64,000 nt of DNA from Tritonibacter aquimaris (GTDB taxonomy: Bacteria; Pseudomonadota; Alphaproteobacteria; Rhodobacterales; Rhodobacteraceae). This document shows positions 24,308-33,949 of the stretch, one piece after another (the first letter of the stretch is position 1; each line of letters begins with the position of its first letter). The notes beneath the pieces were generated by a model that saw only the letters and a list, made by a program, of their open reading frames with translations, did no database searches and was not told the origin of the DNA. The stretch covers positions 28,899 to 92,898 of the forward strand of contig NZ_WIXK01000011.1 in assembly GCF_009617595.1 (NCBI RefSeq), written 5' to 3'. A program made the position numbers and the translations under genes.

Positions 24308-25429
24308 ATGCTTCGCATCCTGTCCGCCGCCCTTCTTGTGGGTGTGACGCTCCTGCCTTCCGCCTGCAGCCGCCTGCCAGGTGGAGCCCCGGCCAGCCGT
24401 GAAATATTGCGTGAATCCCAAGAGGCTGAGGCCGATTTTGCCCTTTATCCCGTCACCCGTGCCTTTTTGCCCAGCGTGGCGCAGTGGCCCGATGCGGGCA
24501 CTGAAAACAGGCTCAACTGGATCAGTCACAGCCAGGGCGCCAAAAGCCAGATCATCCAGCCCGGCGATCTTTTGACCATGCAGATCTGGGACAGCAGCGA
24601 AAATTCGCTGCTGACCGCGCCACAGCAGAAAGTGGCGCAGCTGCAGGGGATGAAAGTGGCCGGTGATGGTACAATTTTCATGCCCTATGTGGGCAAGGTG
24701 CGCGTACGGGGCATGACCCCGGATCTGGCCCGCGAGCGGCTGCAACAAGCGCTTGAGGCCATTGTGCCGTCAGCGCAGCTGCAACTCAGCATGGCGGAAG
24801 GGCGCAACAACTCGGTGGATCTGGTGTCTGGTGTGGCGAGCCCAGGCACCTATCCGATGCCCGATCGCAACTACACGGTGATGGGGCTGATTTCCGCAGG
24901 GGGCGGCATTGGGCTGAACCTGAATAATCCGCAGATCCGTCTGGTGCGCGGCAGCCAGATCTATGGCACCTCGGTTGAGATGCTGCTCAATAATCCCAAA
25001 CTGGATACCCGCCTGCGCGGCGGCGACCGGGTGTTTGTAGAAGAAGATGAGCGCTACTTCCTCTCCTTTGGCGCCACCGGCACCGAGGCGCTGCATACGT
25101 TCACCAAAGACGATATGTCAGCGATGGATGCTATTTCTGTGGCTGGCGGGCTGTCAGATCGCAGCGCCGATCCCCAGGGCATCCTGATTTTACGCGAATA
25201 CCCCGATGCGGCCATTGCGCCGGGCCAGCGCGGCCCGCGTAAAAACCGGGTGGTGTTTACCCTGGATCTGACCACCGCAGATGGGCTGTTTTCTGCCCGC
25301 CAGTTTGAAATTGAGCCGCAGGATCTGGTGATGGCCACAGAATCCCCGATCAATGATGTGCTGACGATTTCGTCGATCTTTGGCAGCTTTGTTGGTGTCT
25401 TTAATACCGCCAGCAATATCGGCAATTGA
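24308..25429 (+). CDS. Wza-like polysaccharide export outer-membrane lipoprotein
   Basis: 373 residues from ATG 24308. A lipoprotein signal peptide ends at LLPSAC. The Poly_export domain follows (IQPGDLLTMQIWDSSENSLL, then TIFMPYVGKVRVRGMTPDLARERL), with SLBB-type segments (VSGVASPGTYPMPDRNYTVMGLISAGGG and YFLSFGATGTEALHTFTKDDMSAMDAI). It should form the outer-membrane exit channel for a polymer controlled by the Wzz and BY-kinase proteins at the window start. It is a single gene, diverging from the epimerase unit; no obvious terminator was seen between it and the convergent neighbour. Confidence 0.92.
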   Translation: MLRILSAALLVGVTLLPSACSRLPGGAPASREILRESQEAEADFALYPVTRAFLPSVAQWPDAGTENRLNWISHSQGAKSQIIQPGDLLTMQIWDSSENSLLTAPQQKVAQLQGMKVAGDGTIFMPYVGKVRVRGMTPDLARERLQQALEAIVPSAQLQLSMAEGRNNSVDLVSGVASPGTYPMPDRNYTVMGLISAGGGIGLNLNNPQIRLVRGSQIYGTSVEMLLNNPKLDTRLRGGDRVFVEEDERYFLSFGATGTEALHTFTKDDMSAMDAISVAGGLSDRSADPQGILILREYPDAAIAPGQRGPRKNRVVFTLDLTTADGLFSARQFEIEPQDLVMATESPINDVLTISSIFGSFVGVFNTASNIGN

Positions 25430-25574
25430 TCCGGGCCCACGGGCCGCTGGCTGCGCGTCTGAACGTTATCTGATTGACGTCTGATGGTGGCGTCTGGCCT
25501 GGCGCAAGCGGGGCTGACAGCCTTGTCTACGCCCCCCGTCACACACGCCCCGTCATGCGCCTTTGAAACGGCGC

Positions 25575-26651
25575 TCAGGGGGCCGGATCACCACCTTCGG
25601 TTATAAAGGCGCTGCCCCAGTCATCAGTCCAGTCACCGGTCCAGTCACCACCAGCCCATGTTTTGGCACCCTGCAGATAAAACACCTCTGTGCCCGCCTC
25701 AACTTCTGCCTCAGCCTGGGCAAGCTCGGCAATCACCTGCTGCAGATAGATCTCTGGCGCAAAGCTCATCCGTGGGCCAAAATCACCTGATGCAAAAACA
25801 TGTTTGGACTGCAACCCGGCTTGATGCTGATCCAGCATCTGTTCCAGCCCGGCGAGCTTGTCATTGAGTTTGCGCACATCGGCCACGTAACGCTGGATAT
25901 TGTTGCAGATCGCCCAGGTGCTGTCGCCGCTTTGGCTGCCCCAAAACCGGGTTCTAAAGGTGCCTGTCTCGGAGCTGGCGATCTTGAAGCTGCTGCGAAA
26001 CTCATCCGATGACAGGTATCGATAGCACAGCTCACGCGCCTGGCGCACGTCTTGATCAGCTGCAAACAACAGCGAGGACTGGGCCTCGGCCGCTGGCTGA
26101 TGCAGCCCATAGGGTAAGGCCTGCGGGGATATGGCATGGGTGGATACGGTTTCAATTTCTGAAAGCATGCTCAGATCCGCGCAGTCGGCGGTTTTGCAGC
26201 CCGCGTCTGGCAGCGGCTGCCCCGCCGGGGCAAACTGCGCGCTGAGAAATTCAACCGGCAACCCGGCGCGGGCAATCGGGACAGCGGTCTCAGACGCGCT
26301 GGTCTGATTGAGCCACTCCGATGGGCTGAGCGCGGGCTCTGCGGTTTGCGCGCGCTGCGATGGTGCAAGCCAGCTGTCGCGCGCGATATCGTGACGCCCT
26401 AGTTGCGCCAGCACGCTTTGTGCCTGCTCTAAACGCTGCTCTGACGGGGCGCGGCCCGCCTCATTGGGCCCATGTTCGAACCATAAAAAGCTGTGGCGCG
26501 TACCTGAATAATATTCAAATCCACCCACCGCGGTCTGCGCCACCCATACAAGCCCCAGCAATGAGGCCCCAAGCTGCAAGCCGGTTTTAAGATCCCGTCT
26601 TTGTTTGGATTTTCGTCTTTTGCGCTGTCTGCGGGCGGGATCAATGGGCAT
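25575..26651 (-). CDS. Unrecognised inner-membrane-anchored protein of the EPS region
   Basis: 358 residues from ATG 26651. A very basic N-terminus (MPIDPARRQRKRRKSKQRRD) precedes one membrane segment (LQLGASLLGLVWVAQTAVGG), suggesting a type II single-pass protein with a periplasmic body. The body has a Cys pair (GCKTADCADL), a region rich in helix and coiled coil (about 235-330, including ADVRKLNDKLAGLEQMLDQH), and ends with WAGGDWTGDWTDDWG, a Trp/Asp/Gly repeat. I recognise no family. The position between a Wza-like exporter and the rml operon suggests a role in polymer assembly. A separate promoter is likely in the AT-rich 147 bases upstream. Confidence 0.7.
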   Translation of the reverse strand: MPIDPARRQRKRRKSKQRRDLKTGLQLGASLLGLVWVAQTAVGGFEYYSGTRHSFLWFEHGPNEAGRAPSEQRLEQAQSVLAQLGRHDIARDSWLAPSQRAQTAEPALSPSEWLNQTSASETAVPIARAGLPVEFLSAQFAPAGQPLPDAGCKTADCADLSMLSEIETVSTHAISPQALPYGLHQPAAEAQSSLLFAADQDVRQARELCYRYLSSDEFRSSFKIASSETGTFRTRFWGSQSGDSTWAICNNIQRYVADVRKLNDKLAGLEQMLDQHQAGLQSKHVFASGDFGPRMSFAPEIYLQQVIAELAQAEAEVEAGTEVFYLQGAKTWAGGDWTGDWTDDWGSAFITEGGDPAP

Positions 26652-26797
26652 GCGGAACAAAACCAAATATAGGTTCAATATTTCTGCATTCTTATCCGGA
26701 GAGAATCTGAACAAAAGGTTAAAATCAACCAAGAGATGAAATCTTTGTGATAATTCACCCCTTGGTTAAATTTTAGCTGCTGCTGCCTAAAAGAGGC

Positions 26798-28033
26798 TCA
26801 TCTGTGCTGCGGCAACAGGCTGTGTATCTGGCTGAGATGCTCTGGCAGGCAGCGGGTCAGGAAATCATAGTGCTCTACCACATGCGCCCGCGCATTCACC
26901 CCCAGATGGGCATGCTCTGCCGGATGCGTCAGCACTTCGGTGACCTGTTTGGCCAGCGCCTGTGGATCAAAGAAATCCACCAACAGCCCGGTTTTTCCGT
27001 GCTCAATCACCTCACGCACGGGGCCCACATCCGTGGCCACCATCGTGGCCCCCATCGACATTGCTTCAAGGCAGGACCAGCTCAAGACAAAGGGCATGGT
27101 CAGATAAAGATGACAGCGGCTGATCTGGATCACCTGCTGATAGGCCTCATAAGGCACCTGACCAAGAAAATGCACCCGGCTCCAATCCACCCGGTGGCCC
27201 AGCTCCGCTTCCATTTCACCGCGCAATCCGCCGGGGTGGCTGCTTTCGCGCCCATATGAGGCCCCATTGCCGCCAATCACCAGCACCCGCGCCTTGGGGC
27301 GCGCCTCTAAGATTTCCGGCAGCGCCCGCATGAACACATGGAAACCGCGGGTGCGTTCAAGGTTGCGCGCCATAAAGGTGAGGATTTCATCCTGACGTGT
27401 GAGCGGCTGATCCAGCCGCCCCAAAGACAGGTTCACATGGGGATCGGGGCGCAAAAGATCGGTGCGAATGCCATCATGGCAGCAGTAAAACTGATTATGA
27501 AAGCGTTTGGGGAAGCTTTCCATCTGCCAGCGGGTGGGCACATTGCCCAGATCCACCGCATCCAGATTGGCATTGGGAACCGCATTGCGGGCGCGCAGAA
27601 GAAACGGGCTGTGTTCGCTCGGTGGATCTTCGGGGTCAAAGCCCACCGGGCCGCCCGTGTTCAGATAGTAATATTCAAAGAACCCCAAGACCGGCACATC
27701 GGGGAAGATGTCTTTCATAAACAACAGCTCACCCCAGCCGGTATGGCCGAGGATGATATCCGGTTTAAACCCATCTTCGCGCGCCAGTTTGCGCGCAGCC
27801 TCTGCCGCGCCAAACCCTGCGCCTGTGGCCTCTTCCCAGACCTTCGAGAGCCCATAGGCATCCTCTGCCGGGCGGTGATGCGGTGCATATTGCACCGTTT
27901 TCACCCCTTTAAACTGTGGCGCAGGATGGCGCTGGGTCAGAAACACCAGCTGATGCTCCTTTTGTGCCGCCAGCCACCTGATCATTTCCCGATATTGGCC
28001 GGGCATGTTCTGGTGCACAAAAAGGATCTTCAT
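26798..28033 (-). CDS. GT4-family glycosyltransferase
   Basis: 411 residues of the GT-B fold. The N-terminus is MKILFVHQNMPGQYREM, a common start for this group; the C-terminal donor domain includes VLVIGGNGASYGRES, VHFLGQVPYEAYQQ and the EX7E-like region LSWSCLEAMSMGATMVATDVGPVREVIEHGKTG. It is the last gene of the rmlC-rmlB-acyltransferase-rmlD-rmlA operon, 8 bases after rmlA, so a rhamnosyl donor is the natural guess. There is no membrane segment; it acts at the cytoplasmic membrane face. Confidence 0.9.
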   Translation of the reverse strand: MKILFVHQNMPGQYREMIRWLAAQKEHQLVFLTQRHPAPQFKGVKTVQYAPHHRPAEDAYGLSKVWEEATGAGFGAAEAARKLAREDGFKPDIILGHTGWGELLFMKDIFPDVPVLGFFEYYYLNTGGPVGFDPEDPPSEHSPFLLRARNAVPNANLDAVDLGNVPTRWQMESFPKRFHNQFYCCHDGIRTDLLRPDPHVNLSLGRLDQPLTRQDEILTFMARNLERTRGFHVFMRALPEILEARPKARVLVIGGNGASYGRESSHPGGLRGEMEAELGHRVDWSRVHFLGQVPYEAYQQVIQISRCHLYLTMPFVLSWSCLEAMSMGATMVATDVGPVREVIEHGKTGLLVDFFDPQALAKQVTEVLTHPAEHAHLGVNARAHVVEHYDFLTRCLPEHLSQIHSLLPQHR

Positions 28034-28041
28034 GATTGAAA

Positions 28042-28917
28042 TTACTCCATTAGTTTCGCCAAATAGGCGCCATAGCTGTTTTTCTTCAGCATCTCAGCAC
28101 GTTCTGCAAGGGCGTCTTTGGAAATCCAGCCTTGTTCATAGGCGATCTCTTCCAGACAGCCGGTCTGCAGACCCTGACGTTCCTGCAAGGTACGGACAAA
28201 ATTGCCCGCATCAAGCAGCGAGGCATGGGTGCCAGTATCCAGCCAGGCATAGCCACGGCCCATGGTTTCCACGCTGAGCTTGCCCTCATCGAGATAGGTC
28301 TGCAACAGATCGGTGATTTCCAGCTCACCACGCGGTGAGGGCTTCACGGCGCGGGCGCGTTCGGGCGCAGATCCATCAAGGAAATACAGCCCGGTGACCG
28401 CATAGTTTGATGGTGGCACTGGCGGTTTTTCAATAATTTCGCGCGCTTGGCCATCGGCATCAAAATCCACCACGCCGTAACGTTCGGGATCGGCCACGTG
28501 ATAGCCAAACACGGTGCCACCGCTGTCTTTGGCATCAGCTGCCGCCAGCAGGTTGGGCAGACCGTGACCAAAGAAGATATTGTCACCCAGCACCAGCGCC
28601 GAAGGCGCGCCATCCAGAAACTCTTCGGCCAGGATAAACGCCTGCGCCAGCCCATCGGGGGAGGGCTGCTCCACATAGGTGAACTCAACACCCCATTGGC
28701 TGCCATCACCCAGGGTGCGTTTGAACTGGGCCTGGTCCTGCGGGGTGGTGATCACACAGATCTCGCGGATGCCCGCGAGCATCAGCACCGAAATCGGGTA
28801 ATAGATCATCGGCTTGTCATAAATCGGCAGGAGCTGTTTGGAGACCCCCATGGTGATCGGATAAAGCCGTGTGCCGGAGCCGCCGGCCAGAATAATACCT
28901 TTGCGCTGTGTCGTCAT
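28042..28917 (-). CDS. rmlA: Glucose-1-phosphate thymidylyltransferase
   Basis: 291 residues. [22 protein letters not shown] is the nucleotide-binding signature; [19 protein letters not shown] and [11 protein letters not shown] follow, and the length is typical. It makes dTDP-glucose, the first step of dTDP-L-rhamnose synthesis. Its ATG overlaps the rmlD stop by ATGA. Confidence 0.97.
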   Translation of the reverse strand: MTTQRKGIILAGGSGTRLYPITMGVSKQLLPIYDKPMIYYPISVLMLAGIREICVITTPQDQAQFKRTLGDGSQWGVEFTYVEQPSPDGLAQAFILAEEFLDGAPSALVLGDNIFFGHGLPNLLAAADAKDSGGTVFGYHVADPERYGVVDFDADGQAREIIEKPPVPPSNYAVTGLYFLDGSAPERARAVKPSPRGELEITDLLQTYLDEGKLSVETMGRGYAWLDTGTHASLLDAGNFVRTLQERQGLQTGCLEEIAYEQGWISKDALAERAEMLKKNSYGAYLAKLME

Positions 28918-29762
28918 GACGCTGCTCCCAAATCTTTCAAAATTTCACTGAGCCCCTGCTGCCAGCTGGGCTGAGAAATACCAAAAACATCTTCTGTGGC
29001 CTGACAGTTGAGCCGCGAATTCAACGGCCGCACTGCTGGGGTTGGATAGGCGGTTGTGGGGATGTCTTCCACGGCACAGTCTGTGCCGCTGATCTCAAAA
29101 ATCGCGCGGGCAAAATCGGCCCAGCTGGCAAAAGGCGCCCCCTGAAAGTGATAGCTGCCAGATTTTTCGCCGTCTTGGCCGAGCTGATGGGCGATTTCCA
29201 CACAGGCGGCGGCAATGTCACGGGCTGAGGTTGGTGCGCCGATCTGATCAGAGATAATGGTCAGCTTGTCGCGCTCTGCGCCGAGGCGCAGCATGGTTTT
29301 GACAAAGTTATGCCCATGCGCCGACACCACCCAGGAGGTGCGCAGGATCGCATATCGGCCACCACCCGCGCGCACGCCCTCTTCGCCGCGCAGCTTTGAA
29401 CGCCCATAGGCATTCGGGGGCGCCACCGGATCATCGGTTTTCCAGGGGGTCTCACCAGTGCCGGAAAACACATAATCGGTTGAGATATGGACAAAGGGAA
29501 TATCAAGTGCGGCGCAGGCCGCGGCCATCGCAGCGGGTGCATCGCCATTGATCTGGGTGGCCAGCTCTTCTTCTTCTTCGGCCTTATCCACGGCCGTGTA
29601 GGCCGCCGCATTGATCACCGCCGTTGGGGCCTGTGCACGAATAAGCGCGGCGCAGGCTGCGGGATCTGACAGATCCGCCTGATCGCGCCCCACGCAGGTG
29701 ATGCCTGCATGAGCCGAAAGCTCCTGCGCCACCTGGCCTGTTTTGCCAAAAACCAAAATCAT
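28914..29762 (-). CDS. rmlD: dTDP-4-dehydrorhamnose reductase
   Basis: 282 residues from ATG 29762, whose ATG overlaps the acyltransferase stop by one base (TGATG). [15 protein letters not shown] is the RmlD-type Rossmann start; [13 protein letters not shown] and [14 protein letters not shown] carry conserved residues, and YGRSKLRGE is the active site. It performs the last, NADPH-dependent step to dTDP-L-rhamnose. The longer in-frame extension to 29846 is not family-like. Confidence 0.96.
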   Translation of the reverse strand: MILVFGKTGQVAQELSAHAGITCVGRDQADLSDPAACAALIRAQAPTAVINAAAYTAVDKAEEEEELATQINGDAPAAMAAACAALDIPFVHISTDYVFSGTGETPWKTDDPVAPPNAYGRSKLRGEEGVRAGGGRYAILRTSWVVSAHGHNFVKTMLRLGAERDKLTIISDQIGAPTSARDIAAACVEIAHQLGQDGEKSGSYHFQGAPFASWADFARAIFEISGTDCAVEDIPTTAYPTPAVRPLNSRLNCQATEDVFGISQPSWQQGLSEILKDLGAAS

Positions 29763-30859
29763 CACAAAGTTCCCCTGCTGGGTTTCAAAGAGCGGCCAGA
29801 CATAAGGACGCGCAGCCGCATGCTGGGTTTTTCCACCAGATGCCAAGACAGAACCGCCAGCACCACACTCACCAGCAGGCTGAGGCAGGCATTGGCCATG
29901 GGCGTGGTCGCAAGCTCCAGCTGAACCAGCAGCTGCTGGATTGGAAAGGCGTAAATATAGATGCCGTAGGAGTAATCACCCAAGCGGTTATAGCCGCGCA
30001 GCTTGGCAGGTCCGGCATAGCCAAACCAGAACACCGTATAGGTCAACGCCAACGCAAACAGCATGGCAAACAGCGCGCTTTCATGGCCCAGCGTTGCCAG
30101 AACGGCCCCGTTCACCAGCCACATCGCGCCAGCCAGCGTGAGGCTCAGCGGCAGCTGATCCCGATAGACATATGCCGCCGCCCCTAATGCAAAGGGAAAG
30201 CCTAGCTTGATCAGGTGATGGATATAGAAAAACACCCCACGGGGCACGATCTGCGCCACATCCAGCCCAACCCGCAGCACCGCCAAAACCAGCACCAGCG
30301 CGGCGGTGATCCGCGGCGCGCGGAAGATGCCCAAAAGCCCGGCAAGCACCACTGCCCCGTAACAGAGCACGTCAAATTTCAACGTCCACAAGGATCCGTT
30401 GATCGCCCGCGGATAAGGCAAGGTTTCAAACAACCCCGGCATCGGCAGCTGTTTGGCAAACAGCAAAACAGTGGCCAGAATACGCTCTGGCAGCGCGCCC
30501 TGATAGGCCTCGGGCTGGGTGCTGACAAAGCCAAGCACCATCAGCGTGACACAGGCCATGATCAACAGCCCGGGAAAGATCCGCAGAATACGCGCCAGCA
30601 GAAAATCCAGCATGGATTTTTTGCGTTCAAAACTGGCGGTGATAAAAAAACCCGAGGTGGCAAAAAAGATCAACACACAGACATGGCCCAATGTCGCGCC
30701 AATCAGCCCACTCAGCGGTTCCGGCGTGCCTGGCCCCAATGTCAGCGGATAGGCGTGGGAAAAAATCACCCCACTGGCGGCAAACACCCGCAATAGGTTG
30801 AAATTGTTATCACGCCCCACGGCCAGTTGGCCCAGGGTTGGGGCGCCACGCAGGCTCAT
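29762..30859 (-). CDS. Acyltransferase 3 (OafA/NolL) membrane protein
   Basis: 365 residues from ATG 30859, whose ATGA overlaps the rmlB stop. About ten membrane segments are visible. The family motif begins [21 protein letters not shown] (the His is the expected catalytic residue) and continues with [13 protein letters not shown] and [17 protein letters not shown]. Such proteins O-acetylate or otherwise acylate sugars of surface polymers at the membrane. Its place between rmlB and rmlD, coupled at both ends, suggests it acts on rhamnose-containing units. Confidence 0.9.
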   Translation of the reverse strand: MSLRGAPTLGQLAVGRDNNFNLLRVFAASGVIFSHAYPLTLGPGTPEPLSGLIGATLGHVCVLIFFATSGFFITASFERKKSMLDFLLARILRIFPGLLIMACVTLMVLGFVSTQPEAYQGALPERILATVLLFAKQLPMPGLFETLPYPRAINGSLWTLKFDVLCYGAVVLAGLLGIFRAPRITAALVLVLAVLRVGLDVAQIVPRGVFFYIHHLIKLGFPFALGAAAYVYRDQLPLSLTLAGAMWLVNGAVLATLGHESALFAMLFALALTYTVFWFGYAGPAKLRGYNRLGDYSYGIYIYAFPIQQLLVQLELATTPMANACLSLLVSVVLAVLSWHLVEKPSMRLRVLMSGRSLKPSRGTL

Positions 30860-31908
30860 GCTTTGACCCCCAGACGTTCCCCAACACCGTGACGATCCTG
30901 CAGCGCGCGCCACCAGGTCTCATTGTTAAGATACCAGGCAACGGTTTTTTCCAGCCCTTCTTCTACCGTGACCGACGGCCGCCAGCCAAGTTCGGTGCGC
31001 AGGCGGCTGGGATCAATGGCATAGCGCGCATCATGGCCCGGACGATCACGCACAAAGGTGATCTGCTCTTTGTAGGACTGACCATCCGCGCGCGGACGTT
31101 TCTGATCGAGGATCTCACACAGCGTCTCAACCAGCTCAAGGTTGGTGCGCTCATTCTCGCCGCCAATGTTATAGGCGCGGCCGAGTTCACCCTTTTGCAC
31201 CACCAACAAAAGCGCATCTGCGTGGTCTTCCACATAGAGCCAGTCGCGAATGTTGGAGCCATCGCCATAGATCGGCAGCTCCTTGCCTGCGAGCGCATTG
31301 AGGATCACAACAGGGATGAGCTTTTCCGGGAAATGGAAAGGGCCGTAGTTGTTGGAGCAATTGGTGAGCACCACCGGCAGACCGTAGGTTTCGCTCCACG
31401 CCCGCACCAGATGGTCCGAGCTGGCCTTAGAGGCGGAATAGGGCGAGCGCGGATCGTAAGATGTGTCTTCGGTGAACATCACCTCGGGATCTTTGGGCAG
31501 GCTGCCGTAAACCTCATCGGTGGAGATATGATGGAAACGGAAGCTTTCTGGCTTGCCTGCCTCCATCCAATATCTGCGCGCAGCCTCCAGCATATTATAG
31601 GTGCCAACGATATTGGTCTCGATAAAATCACCAGGGCCATCAATGGAGCGGTCCACATGGCTTTCGGCGGCGAGATGCATCACCGCATCGGGCTTATGGG
31701 CTGCAAACACCCGATCCAATGCGGCGCGGTCGCGAATATCGGCCTGCTCAAACGCGTAGTTGGGGCTGTCGGCCACGCTGGCCACATTTTCCAGACAGGC
31801 CGCATAGGTCAGCGCATCCACATTGATGACACTGTGACCGGCTGCAATCGCCTGGCGCACAACAGCAGATCCAATAAAGCCGGCCCCGCCGGTTACCAAA
31901 AGTTTCAT
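30856..31908 (-). CDS. rmlB: dTDP-glucose 4,6-dehydratase
   Basis: 350 residues. [21 protein letters not shown] is the NAD-binding start; [16 protein letters not shown] [26 protein letters not shown] and [15 protein letters not shown] carry the catalytic residues. Length is usual. It makes dTDP-4-keto-6-deoxyglucose. It lies 26 bases downstream of rmlC and overlaps the acyltransferase. Confidence 0.97.
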   Translation of the reverse strand: MKLLVTGGAGFIGSAVVRQAIAAGHSVINVDALTYAACLENVASVADSPNYAFEQADIRDRAALDRVFAAHKPDAVMHLAAESHVDRSIDGPGDFIETNIVGTYNMLEAARRYWMEAGKPESFRFHHISTDEVYGSLPKDPEVMFTEDTSYDPRSPYSASKASSDHLVRAWSETYGLPVVLTNCSNNYGPFHFPEKLIPVVILNALAGKELPIYGDGSNIRDWLYVEDHADALLLVVQKGELGRAYNIGGENERTNLELVETLCEILDQKRPRADGQSYKEQITFVRDRPGHDARYAIDPSRLRTELGWRPSVTVEEGLEKTVAWYLNNETWWRALQDRHGVGERLGVKA

Positions 31909-31934
31909 CGTCTCATTATCCTTTATCCGCGCGC

Positions 31935-32489
31935 TCAGCTGTCCCAGGTGAAGGGGCTCTCAAATTCAGCCAGGCTCTGGGCCTTGGCGTCTTTTTCGGA
32001 CAGGATCGGAGAGCCCTCAAAGCCCCAGTCGATGCCGCAGCTGTCCCAGCGCACCGCACCATCACACTCAGGCGCGTAATAATCGGTACATTTATAGATG
32101 ATCTCGGTCATCGGCGCGCGGGTGATGAACCCGTGCAAAAACCCTGCAGGCACCAAAAGCTGGCGGCCGTTTTCTGCCGTGAGCTCAACCCCGACCCAAT
32201 TGCCATAGGTGGGGGAGCCGCGGCGAATATCCACCGCCACATCATAAAGCGCGCCCTGACCGCAGCGCACCAGCTTGTCTTGTGCATGGGGCGGGGACTG
32301 GAAGTGCAGCCCGCGAATGGTGCCAACTTCTGCAGACATGGAGTGGTTGTCTTGCACAAATTCCAGATCGATCCCTGCGTCTTGCATCCGCTGTTTGTTC
32401 CAGCTTTCGCTAAAAAAACCACGGGCATCGCCAAAGCGCTGCGGGGTCAGGATCAAAACGCCAGGCAGCGCGGTCTGTTCAACCAACAT
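31935..32489 (-). CDS. rmlC: dTDP-4-dehydrorhamnose 3,5-epimerase
   Basis: 184 residues of the cupin-type RmlC family: [36 protein letters not shown] (catalytic His), [14 protein letters not shown] and [14 protein letters not shown]. It is the first gene of the minus-strand rml operon, so the operon promoter must lie in the divergent region 32490-32970. Confidence 0.97.
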   Translation of the reverse strand: MLVEQTALPGVLILTPQRFGDARGFFSESWNKQRMQDAGIDLEFVQDNHSMSAEVGTIRGLHFQSPPHAQDKLVRCGQGALYDVAVDIRRGSPTYGNWVGVELTAENGRQLLVPAGFLHGFITRAPMTEIIYKCTDYYAPECDGAVRWDSCGIDWGFEGSPILSEKDAKAQSLAEFESPFTWDS

Positions 32490-32970
32490 AGTAACTCATC
32501 CAAATGGCCAATTGGGGCAAATTCCTCTTTTCCTTAGTCACTCCCCCCAGCTGTGGCCAGTGAATATTTCGCCCCATGCTCCCCCTGTGACTGCGGTGTG
32601 ACTGCGGTGCGTTTTCCCTGTGCAAATGGATTCGGGGATTTCCGTTTCACCGGCCTAAAAAGAACCAATTTTTAATGATTCCCAGCGCAAGACAGCCCCT
32701 GTTCGCGACCGCAGACATATTTACAAAAACACCATGGAATTGATGCACAAAATTGTAGAAAAACCTTGATTGTTTCCACGAAAAAGGCTTCGCCCCAAGG
32801 CACGCTGCACAAAAGCTATGCTGCAGGCGCAAAATCGCGCTGAACACGCACTTTTGGGTAGGCAAGTTCCACGTTAGTTGATTAAAACTCGACGCATCTT
32901 TAGGGCAAATCAATTTCGAGGTCGGGGGGTGTTCGACCGCAAAGTGAATTGCATTGGGAGTAAATTGATA
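32490..32970. promoter_or_regulatory. Divergent promoter region between the rml operon and the exoY-like gene
   Basis: 481 bases without a convincing gene; long frames here are shadows. It contains an 11-base tandem repeat (TGTGACTGCGG at 32586-32596 and 32597-32607), one helical turn apart, and AT-rich stretches near 32660-32760 and 32875-32970. Two transcripts must start here. Confidence 0.55.
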
Positions 32971-33639
32971 ATGAGTGCCAGTAATATTCAAGACGTGCAT
33001 GTGGTCGACCGGGCCCCTGCCATTACCAACCACCCGGTTTATGGTCTGTTTGGCAAGCGGGTGCTCGACATCCTCTTGGTTCTGATCGCAGCGCCGATTG
33101 TGCTGCCGGTTGTGATGATCCTGTCGCTTATGGTGGCGCTGGATGGTGGTAAACCGTTTTATACCCAAGCCCGCGTTGGTCGTGGTGGCAAGAGTTTTAC
33201 CCTGTGGAAGCTGCGCTCCATGGTGCAGAACGCAGATAAGAAGCTCGAGGCTTATCTGGAAAAACATCCCGAAGCGCGCGCCGAGTGGGACGAGAAACAA
33301 AAGCTCGACAATGATCCCCGCATCACCCGTTTTGGTCAGCTGATCCGCAAGACCTCCCTGGATGAGCTACCGCAGTTCTGGAACGTGCTCACCGGCGATA
33401 TGAGCCTGGTTGGCCCGCGCCCGATGATGCCCGATCAAAAACAATACTACCCGGGTCAGGATTACTACGCGCTGCGCCCCGGCATCACCGGCAGCTGGCA
33501 GGTCTCTGCCCGCAATGAAAGCACCTTTGCCGATCGCGCCCGCTATGACAGCAGCTACCGCCACGCGCTGTCGCTCAAAACCGATATCCGCCTGTTGGCC
33601 GCCACCGTCCGTGTGGTGCTGCGCGCAACCGGCCGGTAA
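32971..33639 (+). CDS. ExoY/WcaJ-like undecaprenyl-phosphate sugar transferase
   Basis: 222 residues from ATG 32971 with GGGAG upstream. One membrane segment (VLDILLVLIAAPIVLPVVMILSLMV, split over about 34-58) is followed by the priming core: PFYTQARVGRGGKSFTLWKLRSM, GQLIRKTSLDELPQFWNVLTG, SLVGPRPMMP, and LRPGITGSWQVSARN. The length and GITGSWQV ending resemble ExoY, which transfers galactose-1-phosphate. It would start a second repeating unit, distinct from that of the PglC-like enzyme at 22638. It is a single gene closed by a strong terminator. Confidence 0.92.
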   Translation: MSASNIQDVHVVDRAPAITNHPVYGLFGKRVLDILLVLIAAPIVLPVVMILSLMVALDGGKPFYTQARVGRGGKSFTLWKLRSMVQNADKKLEAYLEKHPEARAEWDEKQKLDNDPRITRFGQLIRKTSLDELPQFWNVLTGDMSLVGPRPMMPDQKQYYPGQDYYALRPGITGSWQVSARNESTFADRARYDSSYRHALSLKTDIRLLAATVRVVLRATGR

Positions 33640-33949
33640 ATTTAAGCATGTAACCTTGGCTTAAAAGCACCTCAAACAAGGATATATGACCTTACACGCC
33701 AGCCGCTCGGGGCTGGCGTTTTTTATTGCACACAACATTACATCTTGCGGCATGTCATTATGGCAATATTCACTCGCGGCGAACTACGATCCTGCTGGAT
33801 AGCCCCTCTAAGAAGCCACCCCGGCAGGCTCAAAACGCCACATCACGTACTGCCATAGCGCAACCTACGAATGGCAGACACATCGCCCAAGATACTCTGT
33901 TCAGTGACTTCTGATATTCAAAACACGCGCATAGTACAGACAGGTAAGA
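33640..33949. other. Intergenic region with terminator, otherwise empty
   Basis: 310 bases between the exoY-like gene and the convergent pyruvyltransferase gene. Apart from the terminator at 33697-33724, only short low-quality frames are present and no feature is recognised. Confidence 0.6.
33697..33724 (+). terminator. Rho-independent terminator of the exoY-like gene
   Basis: CGCCAGCC (33697-33704) pairs with GGCTGGCG (33711-33718) across a 6-base loop, followed by six T. It lies 57 bases after the stop. Confidence 0.92.

Noticed and set aside
32647..33300. 217-residue minus-strand frame over the rml/exoY spacer
   Set aside because: It runs through the start of the exoY-like gene and shows no domain or ribosome site.
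33726..33914. 62-residue plus-strand frame after the exoY terminator
   Set aside because: Begins just past a strong terminator, has no ribosome site and no similarity I recognise.
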